Made by a program: the position numbers and the translations under genes. Of a stretch of 64,000 bases of DNA, positions 37,368 through 48,690 are shown one piece after another. Each line of letters begins with the position of its first letter. Positions within the stretch are counted from its first letter, which is position 1. Under the pieces are notes generated by a model that did no database searches, was not told the origin of the DNA, and saw only the letters and a program-made list of their open reading frames with translations. Source of the DNA: Colwellia psychrerythraea (GTDB lineage: Bacteria; Pseudomonadota; Gammaproteobacteria; Enterobacterales; Alteromonadaceae); contig NZ_JQEC01000011.1 of NCBI RefSeq assembly GCF_000764185.1, positions 310,001 through 374,000 of the forward strand, given 5' to 3'.

Positions 37368-38402
37368 ATGAATTTACTCGACATTAGAAATTTATCCATA
37401 GAGCTAGATACCCCCAATGGCCGAGTATTAGCAGTAGACAGAGTAAGTTTATCAATCAAAGAAGGTGAGGTACGCGGTTTAGTAGGCGAATCTGGCTCAG
37501 GTAAGTCACTCTTAGCTCAAGCTATTATCGGTGTATTGGAAGATAAATGGCATGTTCATGCTGATCGATTTCACTGGCGCGGTATCGACTTACTGAGATT
37601 AACGATTGATGAGCGTAAAGCATTATTATGCCGTGATATCGCGATGATATTCCAAGAGCCAATGAGTTGCTTAGACCCCACGACTTTGATAGGTGAGCAA
37701 TTAAGTGAAGCCATTGATACTTCACAACTATCTGGTTATTTTTGGCAGCGTAACAAACAACGTAAAGCCGCAGTGATTAAGTTGCTGCATAAAGTCGGCA
37801 TTAAAAATCATAGTCAATGTATTAGTAGTTATCCTCATCAGCTCACCGAAGCAATTTGCCAACGCGTCATGATAGCAATAGCGCTCGCTGGCCGTCCAAT
37901 ATTACTGATTGCCGATGAGCCGACAGCAGCGATGGAAAGTACTAATCAGGGGCAGATTTTTAGATTATTAGCCAACTTGAACCAATTAAAAAACATGTCG
38001 ATTTTATTAATCAGTCATGATTTAGAAAACCTTACCCACTGGACCAACACCATTACGGTGATGTATAGCGGTCAATTCGTCGAAGCAGGCACGACAGAAC
38101 AAATATTTAATAAGCCTATGCATCCATACACCCGCGCTCTAGTTGATAGTAGTACTAAAGCCAATTTACAATTACCGACTAAATCTCGACTAATGACGCT
38201 ACCTGGTAGCATCCCTATCTTACAACATTTACCTATAGGGTGTCGGTTAGGTCCTCGATGTCCTCGAGCCCAGCAAATGTGTGTCTCAGCACCAAAGGTA
38301 AGTAATTTTCATGGTCATAAAGTTAGTTGTCATTTCCCTATCCTTCGTGAAACAGTAAAAAAAGAAGTCATGAAAAACAACGCTGTAAAAGGAAGAAACT
38401 AG
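37368..38402 (+). CDS. sapD: SapD, ABC transporter ATPase
   Basis: ATP-binding subunit of 344 residues in the oligopeptide class. Walker A is GESGSGKSL, the Q-loop MIFQEPMSCLDP and Walker B LLIADEPTAA. The ABC signature is degenerate (HQLTEAICQRVMIAIAL instead of LSGGQ), a known feature of SapD rather than a defect. The C-terminal oligopeptide extension includes the CRLGPRCPRAQQMC cysteine cluster. It is one base from sapF. Confidence 0.94.
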   Translation: MNLLDIRNLSIELDTPNGRVLAVDRVSLSIKEGEVRGLVGESGSGKSLLAQAIIGVLEDKWHVHADRFHWRGIDLLRLTIDERKALLCRDIAMIFQEPMSCLDPTTLIGEQLSEAIDTSQLSGYFWQRNKQRKAAVIKLLHKVGIKNHSQCISSYPHQLTEAICQRVMIAIALAGRPILLIADEPTAAMESTNQGQIFRLLANLNQLKNMSILLISHDLENLTHWTNTITVMYSGQFVEAGTTEQIFNKPMHPYTRALVDSSTKANLQLPTKSRLMTLPGSIPILQHLPIGCRLGPRCPRAQQMCVSAPKVSNFHGHKVSCHFPILRETVKKEVMKNNAVKGRN

Positions 38403-38403
38403 A

Positions 38404-39180
38404 GTGAGTATTTTATTTGATGTTAGAGATATATCCAAATCGTTCAAGCTTAAAGGTCACTGGTTTCACAAACGCAAATTCAATGCATTATCACCATTAT
38501 CCTTCACCATTGAAGCAAAAAAAACGTTAGCTATAGTTGGGGAAACAGGTTCGGGCAAGTCAACGTTAGCGAAGATATTAGTTGGCGCAGAAAAACCCTC
38601 CGCAGGTAAGATATACCTAAACGGTCAATTACTGCAAAACCAACGTTTTAAAGAAAGGTGTCAACATGTCAGGATGATATTTCAAGACTCTGGCACCACC
38701 TTAAACCCAAGTTTAACCATACAAGAGTTACTCGACGAGCCATTGACCCTAAACACTGATTTAGATGAAAAGCAACGTCGTCAGCTTATTCGTACCACTT
38801 TGCAGAAGGTTGGCTTGCTTGGCGATCATATGAATTTTTATCCCCATATGTTTTCAGGAGGACAAAAGCAGCGCATATCTCTCGCTCGGGCGATAATATT
38901 GCAACCGCAAGTAATAATCCTAGACGAGGCCTTGGCAGCGCTTGATCCCTCTCTTCGGTCACAAATGGTTAATTTATTGCTCGATTTACAGCAACAGATG
39001 GGGTTAGCTTATATCTTGATTTCTCATAATTTGGGTATTGTTCGCCATTTTAGTGACGATGTCATGGTGATGTCCCATGGCGAGGTCGTTGAATCTGGTA
39101 AAACTATCGAAGTAATGCGTGATCCACAACATAAGGTGACAAAAAAATTAATGATGAGCCAAAACTTCCAGCTGAAATAA
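38404..39180 (+). CDS. sapF: SapF, ABC transporter ATPase
   Basis: Second ATPase of the Sap system, 258 residues, starting with GTG at 38404 one base after sapD. It has Walker A GETGSGKST, Q-loop MIFQDSGTTLNPS, a canonical signature FSGGQKQRISLARAI and Walker B VIILDEAL. SapD and SapF would form the heterodimer energising SapBC. It closes the operon; a bidirectional terminator follows within 80 bases. Confidence 0.94.
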   Translation: MSILFDVRDISKSFKLKGHWFHKRKFNALSPLSFTIEAKKTLAIVGETGSGKSTLAKILVGAEKPSAGKIYLNGQLLQNQRFKERCQHVRMIFQDSGTTLNPSLTIQELLDEPLTLNTDLDEKQRRQLIRTTLQKVGLLGDHMNFYPHMFSGGQKQRISLARAIILQPQVIILDEALAALDPSLRSQMVNLLLDLQQQMGLAYILISHNLGIVRHFSDDVMVMSHGEVVESGKTIEVMRDPQHKVTKKLMMSQNFQLK

Positions 39181-39257
39181 AACCAATGAGTATACTTTTA
39201 GTTAGCACACCTATTTAACCCTTATTATTTAACCTACTCCCCCCTGTAATTGCAAAT

Positions 39258-39294
39258 AAAAAGGCCAATAGTAGGAACTACTATTGGCCTTTTT
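39258..39294. terminator. Bidirectional terminator between sapF and ppiD
   Basis: Inverted repeat AAAAAGGCCAATAGTAG / CTACTATTGGCCTTTTT with a 3-base loop. A and T tracts on either side allow termination of both converging transcripts. Confidence 0.92.
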
Positions 39295-39344
39295 AGCCAC
39301 TATAAGCGACTAATGGAACTCTCTATTTTAAAATAGGTAAGTTC

Positions 39345-41252
39345 TTAGTAAATAGCTACTGGCTCAGTAACTTGTTTACGGGTGATTTTAGCACCTACCT
39401 TTAACGAGTTAACAAAACTTTGATAAGCAGATTGTGCTAACTGAGAAGTTTGTTGCTGGGCTAAGTTAGGGTTAGCTGCTGTCTCACTTACGCCTACAGC
39501 GGTTACTTCAACTAGCGCTAGGTCACCATTGCTTAAAGCTACTGTTGAAGCGGAAACAACACCGTTAACCGGATGTGGTAACACAAAAGCCGCACGACTA
39601 ATACTTTGATCAACTTCAGGACTATAACGGGCAACATTAGCCTTATTAACAAAACTTGCATTAAGCGCTGTTAGTTGAGTAGAAATATCCGTGCCTGTAT
39701 TAAAGTCAGCTAATAAAGCATCAACGGTTTGTTGGGCTTGCTCGGTTGATTTTTGATTCACTAAGATATCTTTAATTTGTGCTTCAACTTCCAATAACGG
39801 CTTAACATTAGCTTCTTGGAATGTATTAAGGCGTAGTACTAAGGCAATATCATCATTCACTTCAATAAGGTCTGAGTTCATGTTGTCTTGTAAAACCATC
39901 TCAGAAAAAGCCGCCTCAATAACTTTTGCTTGATCAAAAGGTGCACTATTACCATTACGCGATAACCAAGGAGAAGTCTGTATGGTAACATTTACCTCAC
40001 TCGCAGCATCTTCAAGGCTATCAGGGAATTCAAAGCTGATGCGTGCCATTTCTTGCTGCAAGGCAAAAAATTTGTCTTGTGCTTGCTCATTACTTAACTT
40101 AGTACGTAGTTCTGCTTGTACATCAGCAAAACCTTGGATTGCTTCGGCTTTATAATCAGTTAGTTTTAATACATGGTAACCAAAGCTCGTCTTAACTAAT
40201 GGAGTAATATCACCAATATTAATCAATGCTAATGCAGCTTCATCAAAACTTTCCTCCATAACACCTGGCTCTAACCATTCTAGATCGCCACCGTTTTCAC
40301 CACTGAAAGTATCATTAGAAACTTCAATAGCAACCACGGCGAAATCTTCACCTTGCTCAAGACGCGTTAAAATAGCTTGTGCTTGGGTTTTAGCTGCAGC
40401 TTCATCATCAGCAAATTCAATTAAGATATGAGAAATACGGCGCTGCTCTGCTTCAGTAAAGCTAGATAAGTTATCTTGGTAATGTTTAGTTAACTCTTCA
40501 TCAGTAACATTAATACCTTTAGCGATGTCAGCTACATTTAAGCTAATGTAATCTATTTTCACTTGCTCTTTATTTTCAAAACGAGCTTGATTAGCAAGGT
40601 AATAGTTATTTACTTCCTCATCGGTTAACTCAATGGCTGCTTTAAACTGCTGTGCTGAGATGGTGGCAAATCGAATATCTCGAGTTTGATTCTGTAATGC
40701 TGTTTGCAGTTTTTCTTGATAAGGTAAACTAAACTCTGTGGCAACTAACGCTTGGCTTAACTGACGGCGAGTCATTTCAACACGTAAATAATCACGGAAA
40801 CTTGATGATTGGAAAAAACCAGCTTGATTGATAATGGCTAAATAACGGTTATTATCAAAAACACCATCAACTTGAAATTCAGGCATCTTACGGATAGTTT
40901 CTTTTAAGCGAGCATCTGAAACACGAATAGCTAACGCTTTGCTGTTTTGATCAATAAGCTTTTCATTAATTAGATTGTCTAAGACACCTTGGCGAAAGTT
41001 TGCCATATAATTGGCATCATTTGATAAGGTATCAAACATTTCACCAAATTGTTGCGCCATACGGCCACGCTGTGTTTGATAAGCTTTATTAAATGCTTGT
41101 TGACTAATGGCTTCACCATTAACTGTAGCTACTGAAGTATCAACAGAATTGGTATAACTGCCAACACCTGCGACAGCGAAGGTTAGGATAATCAAACCAA
41201 GAATAATTTTGGCAGTCAGTCCTTGCGATTTTTCACGAATATCTTCTAACAT
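39345..41252 (-). CDS. ppiD: Periplasmic folding chaperone PpiD (SurA/parvulin type)
   Basis: Membrane-anchored periplasmic chaperone of about 635 residues. The chosen start at 41252 gives MLEDIREKSQG before a single transmembrane helix (LTAKIILGLIILTFAVAGVG), like E. coli PpiD; upstream in-frame Met codons to 41315 would add an unusual leader. SurA-N-like regions flank a parvulin domain (about residues 245-350: ISHILIEF, GGDLEWLEPGVMEESFDEAAL). It follows hupB with a MITE-like repeat in the gap. Confidence 0.93.
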   Translation of the reverse strand: MLEDIREKSQGLTAKIILGLIILTFAVAGVGSYTNSVDTSVATVNGEAISQQAFNKAYQTQRGRMAQQFGEMFDTLSNDANYMANFRQGVLDNLINEKLIDQNSKALAIRVSDARLKETIRKMPEFQVDGVFDNNRYLAIINQAGFFQSSSFRDYLRVEMTRRQLSQALVATEFSLPYQEKLQTALQNQTRDIRFATISAQQFKAAIELTDEEVNNYYLANQARFENKEQVKIDYISLNVADIAKGINVTDEELTKHYQDNLSSFTEAEQRRISHILIEFADDEAAAKTQAQAILTRLEQGEDFAVVAIEVSNDTFSGENGGDLEWLEPGVMEESFDEAALALINIGDITPLVKTSFGYHVLKLTDYKAEAIQGFADVQAELRTKLSNEQAQDKFFALQQEMARISFEFPDSLEDAASEVNVTIQTSPWLSRNGNSAPFDQAKVIEAAFSEMVLQDNMNSDLIEVNDDIALVLRLNTFQEANVKPLLEVEAQIKDILVNQKSTEQAQQTVDALLADFNTGTDISTQLTALNASFVNKANVARYSPEVDQSISRAAFVLPHPVNGVVSASTVALSNGDLALVEVTAVGVSETAANPNLAQQQTSQLAQSAYQSFVNSLKVGAKITRKQVTEPVAIY

Positions 41253-41297
41253 CTCTTTCTCTTTTTTTATGCCTAAAACATCTAGGCTTAGGTATTT

Positions 41298-41324
41298 TAA
41301 TACCAAATGCATCACTTGGTATTA
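41298..41324. repeat. Dyad TAATACCAA / TTGGTATTA upstream of ppiD
   Basis: Nine-base arms separated by nine bases (ATGCATCAC). The arm plus loop, ATACCAAATGCATCA, closely matches the left end of the MITE-like copy at 52231 (ATACCAAATACATCA). It may be a broken end of the neighbouring copy A or an operator for ppiD. Confidence 0.45.
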
Positions 41325-41356
41325 ATTAAAGTTGCTCGCGATTTTAGCAGAAGATA

Positions 41357-41620
41357 ATAACAAGTGCATTAATTTATTGACCACTTAGCGAGAATTAAAA
41401 GGCTTAGAGGCAAGGCATTGATTGAAGAGAATAGTTATTCCCTTCTCAAAGTCAATAACGCCGCATGTAAGAATTTCAAACTCGCCCTTCGGAGTTTATT
41501 CGCAAACTTATAGCGGCACAAAATGAATAAAACATAGAATAACTATGTTTAAGTAATTTTGTTTGCTCTAAGCTCTCTAATATAGCTCTAAGCTGACCAA
41601 TTAATTAGTGCAATTGGTAT
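41357..41620 (+). repeat. MITE-like repeat, copy A
   Basis: The element has TTGACCACTTAGCGAGAAT near its left end and GACCAATTAATTAGTGCAATTGGTAT at the right. Inside it shares AGGCAAGGCATTGATTGAAG, TTATTCCCTT, and CTATGTTTAAGTAATTT with copy B at 52.2 kb. The left terminus is degraded relative to copy B. No transposase is encoded. Confidence 0.75.
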
Positions 41621-41706
41621 AAGCATTGCTTGAAGTACAACCTAGGTAAAATGCAAATTTAATATTCTATTAATTAGAATACTTCTATTTTCATCTAGCC
41701 TAAAAG

Positions 41707-41732
41707 CAAAAAACCACCTAAAAAGGTGGTTT
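41707..41732 (-). terminator. Terminator of hupB
   Basis: AAACCACCT / AGGTGGTTT with a 4-base loop, followed on the minus strand by T residues (TTTTTTGC counted into the stem). It is about 35 bases past the hupB stop. Confidence 0.88.
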
Positions 41733-41765
41733 CTAATACGCGGTATAACTTAGTCTAGTGACTAA

Positions 41766-42041
41766 TTATGCGTTACATGCGTCTTTTAATGCTTTACCAG
41801 CTTTGAAAGATGGGATTTTAGCAGCAGCGATTTGGATAGTAGCACCCGTTTGTGGGTTGCGACCAGTACGAGCAGCACGGTCACGTACTGAGAAAGTACC
41901 AAAACCAACAAGAGCAACTTGTTCGCCATCTTTTAATTCATCAGTTACAGCGCCAATAAATGAATCTAATGCACGACCCGCAGCAGCTTTTGAAATGTCT
42001 GCACCAGCAGCAATCTTCTCGATTAGTTGAGATTTATTCAC
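41766..42041 (-). CDS. hupB: DNA-binding protein HU-beta
   Basis: Small histone-like nucleoid protein of 91 residues, [21 protein letters not shown], with the conserved beta-arm core [21 protein letters not shown]. The start is a GTG at 42041 preceded by AAGGGG eight bases upstream. It follows lon with about 295 bases between, the usual order in gammaproteobacteria. Confidence 0.97.
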   Translation of the reverse strand: MNKSQLIEKIAAGADISKAAAGRALDSFIGAVTDELKDGEQVALVGFGTFSVRDRAARTGRNPQTGATIQIAAAKIPSFKAGKALKDACNA

Positions 42042-42289
42042 AGTGTATACCCCTTCAATTGTTATTATACAACGCTCTCCTTTTTATAAGTTTCATCAAT
42101 CAAAAAATTATTTTCATTCGATGACTTGAAGCGTTGTGTGTAGAAATTATATTGCTCTCTAGCTCCCTTCAAATCATCTATATAACATAGAGGACAAGGG
42201 GTCTAGCGATAAAAGCGTAGTTAACTTACCATAGTTTCAGCGTTTGCAAAGCGATTATTACGTTTTTTTGCTATTTTTTTAGATTTTTT

Positions 42290-42322
42290 GGCCTTTTTTG
42301 ATATAAATCATCAAAAAAGGCC
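42290..42322 (-). terminator. Hairpin downstream of lon
   Basis: Thirteen-base stem GGCCTTTTTTGAT / ATCAAAAAAGGCC with a 7-base loop, 15 bases past the lon stop. The bases after the stem are A-rich rather than T-rich, so termination relies on the T run inside the stem; confidence is lower. Confidence 0.55.
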
Positions 42323-42336
42323 AAGCTTTAAGCAAA

Positions 42337-44685
42337 TTATTTTTCAACTTTCCATTGTTCTACTGGCTGTTCAAGCGCAAGAGCAAGTACTTCATCTATC
42401 CATTTTACTGGGTGGATAGACAATTCAGCCTTAACATTGTCAGGAATTTCCTGTAAATCACGTTCGTTTTCATGGGGTATAATTACAGTTTTTATACCAC
42501 CACGATGCGCAGCAAGTAACTTCTCTTTAAGACCACCGATTGCTAACACTTCACCACGTAGAGTAATTTCACCTGTCATAGCAACTTCAGCTTTGACCGG
42601 ATTACCTGTAAGGCTTGAAACTAATGCTGTACACATGCCAACACCGGCACTAGGACCATCTTTTGGTGTTGCCCCTTCAGGCACATGAACATGGATATCA
42701 CGTTTTTCATAAAAATCTTCATTAATACGAAGTTTCTCGGTGCGACTACGTACAACCGTCATGGCCGCTTGAATAGATTCTTGCATAACATCACCTAATG
42801 AACCGGTATAGGTCAGCTTACCTTTACCTGGTACAGAGGCTGTTTCTATAGTGAGTAGCTCACCGCCAACTTGAGTCCATGCTAAACCAGTTACCAAGCC
42901 GACGCGATTTTCCGAGTCAGCCTTGCCATAATCAAATCGTTGTACGCCTAAAAATTCATTTAGATTATCTTGATTAATGGTGACTTTCTTTAACTTTTTA
43001 TCCAGTAAAATAGCCTTTACCGCTTTACGGCACAGTTTCGATATTTCGCGCTCTAGACTACGTACACCCGCTTCACGTGTGTAATAACGAATAATGCCAA
43101 CAATAGCACTATCATCAATGTCAATTTCTTTAGCTTTCAAGCCATTTCGCTCAATTTGTTTGTTGAGTAAATGATTTTTAGCAATATTAAGTTTTTCATC
43201 TTCCGTATAGCCCGACAAACGAATAACTTCCATACGATCTAACAAGGGACCAGGAATATCCATACTATTAGAAGTAGCAACAAACATCACATCAGACAAG
43301 TCATAATCAACTTCTAAATAATGATCATTAAAAGTGGTATTTTGCTCTGGGTCTAATACTTCAAGTAATGCCGAGGCTGGATCGCCGCGCATATCAGACG
43401 CCATTTTGTCAATTTCATCCAATAAGAATAGCGGGTTTTTAACACCTACTTTTGATATTTTCTGGATTAATTTACCCGGTAGCGAGCCAATATAAGTACG
43501 GCGATGACCACGAATTTCAGCTTCATCACGAACGCCACCTAACGCCATACGCACATATTTTCGACCGGTAGCTTTAGCAATAGACTGACCTAGCGAAGTT
43601 TTACCAACACCTGGAGGTCCTACTAAACAAAGAATTGGCCCTTTTAATTGACTTACTCTTTGTTGTACCGCTAAATACTCTAAAATGCGCTCTTTAACCT
43701 TATCTAAACCAAAATGATCTTTATCTAATACCTCCTGAGCTAAGGTAAGGTTACGCTTTAATTTACTGCGCTTTTTCCACGGCACGTTTATCATGCAATC
43801 GATATAGCTGCGCACAACAGTTGCTTCTGCCGACATGGGCGACATCATTTTAAGCTTTTGCAATTCAGCAACCGTTTTGTCTTTCGCTTCTTTTGGCATT
43901 TGTGCTTCTTCAATGCGCTTCGCCATTTGCTCAAGCTCATCTGGTGCATCATCACCTTCGTTAAGCTCTTTTTGAATGGCTTTCATTTGCTCATTCAAGT
44001 AATAATCGCGCTGACTTTTTTCCATCTGTTTTTTAACACGGGTACGAATTTTCTTTTCAACTTGTAATAAGTCAATTTCGCCTTCCATTAAAGCCATCAA
44101 ATGCTCTAAACGAACATTAACATCAAGAATCTCTAAAACCTTTTGCTTGTCAGCCAGCTTAAGAGGCATATGAGCGGCCATAGTATCAGCAAGCTGCTCG
44201 GCTTCATCGATACCCGATACCGAAGTGAGTACTTCTGGTGGGATTTTTTTATTAAGTTTTACATAACCTTCAAATTGAGAAATAGCCGAACGGATTAGAA
44301 CATCAATATCATCGCCAAGCTCAGATTTTGGCTTAACATATTCAATTTCCGCGCTAAAATACTCTTCAGTCTCAACGAACTTATTTATTGTGGCACGCTG
44401 TGCACCTTCAACTAATACTTTAACAGTACCATCGGGTAACTTTAACATTTGCAATATAGTAGCAACCGTACCTGTGCTGTATACGTCTTCAGCTTTAGGA
44501 TCGTCGATGGCAGCATCTTTTTGCGCAACAAGAAATACTTGCTTATCATTTTCCATCGCTAAATCTAGACAACGAATTGATTTTTCACGGCCAACAAAAA
44601 GGGGGATAACCATTTGCGGGTAAACAACAACATCTCTTAAGGCTAAAACGGGGATCTCAACGACACCAGATAATTCTTTACTCAT
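42337..44685 (-). CDS. lon: ATP-dependent protease Lon
   Basis: Cytoplasmic AAA+ protease of 782 residues, the standard length. It shows the N-terminal substrate-binding domain ([25 protein letters not shown]), Walker [12 protein letters not shown], Walker [10 protein letters not shown] and the Ser-Lys protease domain with the catalytic Ser in [11 protein letters not shown] and the Lys later in [13 protein letters not shown]. Upstream is clpX, separated by a very strong terminator; hupB is downstream. Confidence 0.98.
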   Translation of the reverse strand: MSKELSGVVEIPVLALRDVVVYPQMVIPLFVGREKSIRCLDLAMENDKQVFLVAQKDAAIDDPKAEDVYSTGTVATILQMLKLPDGTVKVLVEGAQRATINKFVETEEYFSAEIEYVKPKSELGDDIDVLIRSAISQFEGYVKLNKKIPPEVLTSVSGIDEAEQLADTMAAHMPLKLADKQKVLEILDVNVRLEHLMALMEGEIDLLQVEKKIRTRVKKQMEKSQRDYYLNEQMKAIQKELNEGDDAPDELEQMAKRIEEAQMPKEAKDKTVAELQKLKMMSPMSAEATVVRSYIDCMINVPWKKRSKLKRNLTLAQEVLDKDHFGLDKVKERILEYLAVQQRVSQLKGPILCLVGPPGVGKTSLGQSIAKATGRKYVRMALGGVRDEAEIRGHRRTYIGSLPGKLIQKISKVGVKNPLFLLDEIDKMASDMRGDPASALLEVLDPEQNTTFNDHYLEVDYDLSDVMFVATSNSMDIPGPLLDRMEVIRLSGYTEDEKLNIAKNHLLNKQIERNGLKAKEIDIDDSAIVGIIRYYTREAGVRSLEREISKLCRKAVKAILLDKKLKKVTINQDNLNEFLGVQRFDYGKADSENRVGLVTGLAWTQVGGELLTIETASVPGKGKLTYTGSLGDVMQESIQAAMTVVRSRTEKLRINEDFYEKRDIHVHVPEGATPKDGPSAGVGMCTALVSSLTGNPVKAEVAMTGEITLRGEVLAIGGLKEKLLAAHRGGIKTVIIPHENERDLQEIPDNVKAELSIHPVKWIDEVLALALEQPVEQWKVEK

Positions 44686-44820
44686 TGGCTACTCTTCTTG
44701 GGAATTGTTTTAATTAATAAAATAGTTTAAAGCTATAGAATCTATATGGGGCTAGGCTGTTAACTTTCAACAATAGATAAAAAATAAAGCGCTAAACAAC
44801 TAGATTTTTATGAATAAGAT

Positions 44821-44880
44821 CAAAAAAGCCTGATGTAGTAAGTAATTATCTATAAAAATAATTACTTACTACATCAGGCT
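44821..44880 (-). terminator. Long perfect hairpin terminator between clpX and lon
   Basis: Arms at 44827-44849 and 44858-44880 are exact reverse complements over 23 bases with an 8-base loop. On the minus strand the stem is followed by six T residues (44826 down). It is 37 bases past the clpX stop. Confidence 0.93.
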
Positions 44881-44916
44881 ATATTTTTTACTTAAGCAAA
44901 CTACAGGCGTTTAAAG

Positions 44917-46191
44917 TTACTCGGAGGCAGCTTTATCTTGCTTACTGTCATAAATAACAATCGGCTTACTCTCACCTTTAATGGTGTTTTCATCTACAAC
45001 AATTTTACTGACATTTTCCATGGATGGTAATTCATACATAGTTTCGAGTAAAACAGCTTCAACGATTGAGCGTAAACCACGAGCACCAGTTTTTCTGTTC
45101 ATAGCTTTACGTGCAATAGCGTGTAAAGCATCAGCTCTGAACTCTAGCTCGACATTTTCCATATCAAATAATGCGGTAAACTGCTTAGTTAGTGCATTTT
45201 TAGGCTCTTGCAATATTTGAATAAGCGCTTCTTCATCGAGTTCTCGTAATGTTGCCAAAACGGGCAAACGACCAATAAACTCAGGAATCAAACCATACTT
45301 AACTAAATCTTGCGGCTCAACATCAGCTAAGCGATCTGTTAACGATACCTCTTGGTCTTTGCCACGAACTTCTGCGCCAAAACCAATACCGGTGCCAGTA
45401 TGACAACGCTGCTCAACAACTTTATCTAAACCAGCAAAAGCACCACCACAAATGAACAGTATTTTAGAAGTATCAACTTGCAAAAATTCTTGTTGTGGAT
45501 GTTTACGACCACCTTGAGGAGGTACGGAAGCAACGGTACCTTCAATAAGCTTTAATAAGGCTTGCTGAACACCTTCACCGGAAACATCACGGGTTATAGA
45601 AGGGTTATCTGACTTACGTGAAATCTTATCAATCTCATCAATGTAAACAATACCACGTTGAGCTTTGTCTACATCATAATCGCATTTTTGCAATAACTTT
45701 TGAATGATGTTCTCAACATCTTCACCGACATAACCCGCTTCAGTTAACGTAGTTGCATCAGCCATAGTGAATGGTACATCTAATAAGCGAGCTAATGTTT
45801 GCGCTAATAATGTTTTACCACTACCCGTTGGACCGATAAGCAAAATATTACTTTTACCAAGCTCTACACCATTATGATTATCACCATTTCGTAAACGTTT
45901 ATAATGGTTATATACTGCAACCGCTAGTACTTTTTTCGCATGGTCTTGACCAATAACATAATCATCAAGACTTTCACGGATCTCTATAGGAGAAGGCAAC
46001 GCTTCTTTATTTTCTTTTGGCGAAATTTCAGAAATCTCTTCGCGAATAATGTCATTACATAGTTCTACACATTCATCACAAACAAACACTGATGGGCCAG
46101 CAATTAATTTACGTACTTCATGTTGGCTTTTGCCACAAAATGAGCAGTAAAGTAATTTACCATTGTCGCCACCACTTTTAATATCGGTCAT
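44917..46191 (-). CDS. clpX: ATP-dependent Clp protease ATP-binding subunit ClpX
   Basis: Unfoldase of 424 residues. The N-terminal zinc-binding domain has [11 protein letters not shown] and [10 protein letters not shown]. The AAA+ domain has Walker A GPTGSGKT, Walker [11 protein letters not shown] and the ClpP-docking IGF-type loop (GIGFGAEV). It feeds substrates to ClpP encoded about 75 bases upstream, the usual clpP-clpX operon. Confidence 0.98.
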   Translation of the reverse strand: MTDIKSGGDNGKLLYCSFCGKSQHEVRKLIAGPSVFVCDECVELCNDIIREEISEISPKENKEALPSPIEIRESLDDYVIGQDHAKKVLAVAVYNHYKRLRNGDNHNGVELGKSNILLIGPTGSGKTLLAQTLARLLDVPFTMADATTLTEAGYVGEDVENIIQKLLQKCDYDVDKAQRGIVYIDEIDKISRKSDNPSITRDVSGEGVQQALLKLIEGTVASVPPQGGRKHPQQEFLQVDTSKILFICGGAFAGLDKVVEQRCHTGTGIGFGAEVRGKDQEVSLTDRLADVEPQDLVKYGLIPEFIGRLPVLATLRELDEEALIQILQEPKNALTKQFTALFDMENVELEFRADALHAIARKAMNRKTGARGLRSIVEAVLLETMYELPSMENVSKIVVDENTIKGESKPIVIYDSKQDKAASE

Positions 46192-46266
46192 GCCCTACCT
46201 CTAAACTTTTAATACCAATAAATCCATTTATTACTCAATCTACACTGCTAAGTATACACCGAAATC

Positions 46267-46941
46267 CTATTTATCGTTACGTTGTTCTAATATGGAGTCA
46301 ACTAAGCCGTATTCAACCGCTGCCTCTGCACTTAAGAAGTTATCTCTGTCTGTATCTTGAGAAAGCTGCTCTAAGGTTTTGCCCGTATGTTCAGCCATTA
46401 ACGAGTTAAGCTTTTCTTTTATAAACAATATCTCTTTGGCATGAATTTCAAAATCTGAAGCTTGCCCTTGGAAACCACCTAGTGGTTGATGAATCATTAC
46501 ACGAGCGTTAGGTAAACAATAACGTTTACCTTTTTCACCACCTGATAATAAAAACGCCCCCATACTTGCCGCTTGGCCAATACAAACTGTGCTGATATTC
46601 GGTCTGATGAATTTCATCGTGTCATAAATCGCCATACCAGCAGTAACTGAACCACCGGGTGAATTTATATACAGAAAAATATCTTTATCTGGGCTTTCTG
46701 ATTCTAAGAATAATAACTGCGCTATGATCAGGTTAGCCATATGATCTTCAACTTGTCCACAAAGGAAGATTACACGCTCTTTTAACAGCCTTGAATAGAT
46801 ATCGTATGAACGCTCACCTTTAGCTGTTTGCTCAACAACCATAGGCACTAACGCACTTTCAATACCGGTTGTACTACTTTGTGATGACACTTTTGATGAT
46901 CTTTGTGATGTAATTTGAGAACCAATTTGAGAGTTAAACAA
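46267..46941 (-). CDS. clpP: ATP-dependent Clp protease proteolytic subunit ClpP
   Basis: Serine peptidase forming the ClpP barrel. The catalytic Ser lies in [14 protein letters not shown] and the His in VMIHQPLGG, with the Asp in the DRD segment near residue 195. The 224-residue form starts at a TTG (46941) with AAGG eight bases upstream. This gives a Ser/Gln-rich leader of about 30 residues before [16 protein letters not shown], where the E. coli form has a ~14-residue propeptide. The alternative Met is inside the conserved MVVEQ and would cut the mature protein. Confidence 0.96.
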   Translation of the reverse strand: MFNSQIGSQITSQRSSKVSSQSSTTGIESALVPMVVEQTAKGERSYDIYSRLLKERVIFLCGQVEDHMANLIIAQLLFLESESPDKDIFLYINSPGGSVTAGMAIYDTMKFIRPNISTVCIGQAASMGAFLLSGGEKGKRYCLPNARVMIHQPLGGFQGQASDFEIHAKEILFIKEKLNSLMAEHTGKTLEQLSQDTDRDNFLSAEAAVEYGLVDSILEQRNDK

Positions 46942-47063
46942 GAGTATACCTTCCCTTAATAGATAAAAATGGCCTGTATGTTGCCATACAAGCCATTAAA
47001 TTTAAGCGATTGCTGAGTCTATTGTCAATGCAAAACTACGATAAACTTCAGCTTTACTTAATA

Positions 47064-48371
47064 TTACTTAGCTTCTGGGTTCATTATTTCGTTAAAGCTA
47101 GCTTTTTTGTCCGAAACGTTGGCTTTTTCAACTAAAAGTTCAACCGCTTGTTCTTCTAGCGCTACGTTTTGCATTTGTTGCATTAGCTCTTGATTGTTTG
47201 CGTAGTATTCAATAACTTCTTTAGGATCTTCGTAAGCAGAAGCTGCTGAAGCAATCAATTCATTCACTTTAGTCTCATCAACTTTAAGCTCATTTATTTT
47301 GATTATTTCACCTAAAAGCAAACCAACTTTAACACGACGTTCTGCTTGTTCTGTGAACATATCAGCAGGAAGTTGTGGTAAGTTTTTCGGATCCATTTGA
47401 CCTTTGAAACGTTGCATAGCTTGTTGACGTAAAACATCTACTTCTTGCGTTACTAACGCTGCAGGTAAGTCAACTTCATGACCAGCAAGTAAACCATCAA
47501 TAACTTGTGTTTTAACTTTAGCTTTAACCGCTTGAGTTAATTCACGTGCCATGTTTTTACTTACTTCTGCACGTAAAGCTTCAACACCACCTTCTTCAAT
47601 GCCGAAAAGTTTTGCAAACTCTTCATCTATTTCAGGTAGAATTGGACCTTCAGTTTTATGAATTACGATATCAAACTCAGCATCTTTACCTTTAAGGTTT
47701 TCAGCATGGTAATCGTCAGGGAAAGTTACTTTGATAGTTTCTTCATCACCCGCTTTCATACCGGTAACTTCTTTCTCAAAACCAGGGATCATACGACCAG
47801 CACCTAGTTCTAATTCAAAACCTTCAGCTTTTCCGCCTTCAAACTCTTCACCATCTACACGGCCAGTGAAATCAAGTGTTAGCTTATCGCCTTTTTTAGT
47901 TTTGCGTTTGTTTTCTTTCCACGTTTGATGTTGCTTTTGTAGCGTTACAAACATTTCATCTAAATCAGTATCTGTCACGTCTACTTGTGGACGTTCAACC
48001 GCGATTTTATCCAAATCTTTTAATTCTACTTCTGGGTAAACTTCAAAAGTTGCTTCAAACTCTAACGCTTTGCCGTCTTCATTGCTTTTAGCTACAAATG
48101 AAGGTCGACCCGCGGGGTTGATTTTTTCTGCAACAATTGCATCAACAAAGTTACGCTGCATAATTTCACCAGCAACTTCTTGACGTACTGATTTACCGTA
48201 GCGTTTTTGAATAACTGACGGTGGTACTTTACCTGGACGGAAACCGTTAATACGCTGTGTTTTACTAATTTGACGAAGACGATTCTTAACTTCTACATCT
48301 ACTTTCTCGGCCGGAACAGAAATAGTCAGACGACGTTCCAAACCCTGTGTAGTCTCAACTGAAACTTGCAT
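47064..48371 (-). CDS. tig: Trigger factor
   Basis: Ribosome-bound chaperone of 435 residues. The ribosome-binding signature is [16 protein letters not shown] (in the N-terminal domain), followed by the FKBP-type PPIase domain ([24 protein letters not shown]) and the helical C-terminal domain. It leads the tig-clpP-clpX-lon-hupB-ppiD series, the conserved order for protein quality-control genes. Confidence 0.98.
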   Translation of the reverse strand: MQVSVETTQGLERRLTISVPAEKVDVEVKNRLRQISKTQRINGFRPGKVPPSVIQKRYGKSVRQEVAGEIMQRNFVDAIVAEKINPAGRPSFVAKSNEDGKALEFEATFEVYPEVELKDLDKIAVERPQVDVTDTDLDEMFVTLQKQHQTWKENKRKTKKGDKLTLDFTGRVDGEEFEGGKAEGFELELGAGRMIPGFEKEVTGMKAGDEETIKVTFPDDYHAENLKGKDAEFDIVIHKTEGPILPEIDEEFAKLFGIEEGGVEALRAEVSKNMARELTQAVKAKVKTQVIDGLLAGHEVDLPAALVTQEVDVLRQQAMQRFKGQMDPKNLPQLPADMFTEQAERRVKVGLLLGEIIKINELKVDETKVNELIASAASAYEDPKEVIEYYANNQELMQQMQNVALEEQAVELLVEKANVSDKKASFNEIMNPEAK

Positions 48372-48690
48372 TTAAATACCTCAAAAACTTAGCGTATTAC
48401 GCTTTTTATCGCATCAATCAATAGCCAACACCTTTGGTAATACCTACCAAATTTGTGACAAAATGATGCCCTGTTACAAAAATATGACGCCGAATTATAG
48501 CGAGGGCAAAAAAAAGTTGCAAGGAGTAAGTTTTAAGCAATAGACTTTTTTATGCATAATCGAAGGTACTAGGCTTTATGACACAAAGATATTTTTTAGA
48601 AAGAGTAACTTTAGGATTAAAACTGAGCGTTTATTAGTTTTATTTTTTTAAAAGGAATTTCAGAATTTTACTTTTTTGAATTAGAGAAAG
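48372..48690. other. Intergenic region between tig and the tRNA operon
   Basis: About 320 bases without an ORF. It must contain the tig promoter and the 3' trailer of the tRNA transcript. No clear terminator hairpin was found after the last tRNA. Confidence 0.5.

Noticed and set aside
37608..38402. Degenerate ABC signature in SapD as a sign of a pseudogene
   Set aside because: A non-canonical signature is normal in SapD, and Walker A and B are intact.
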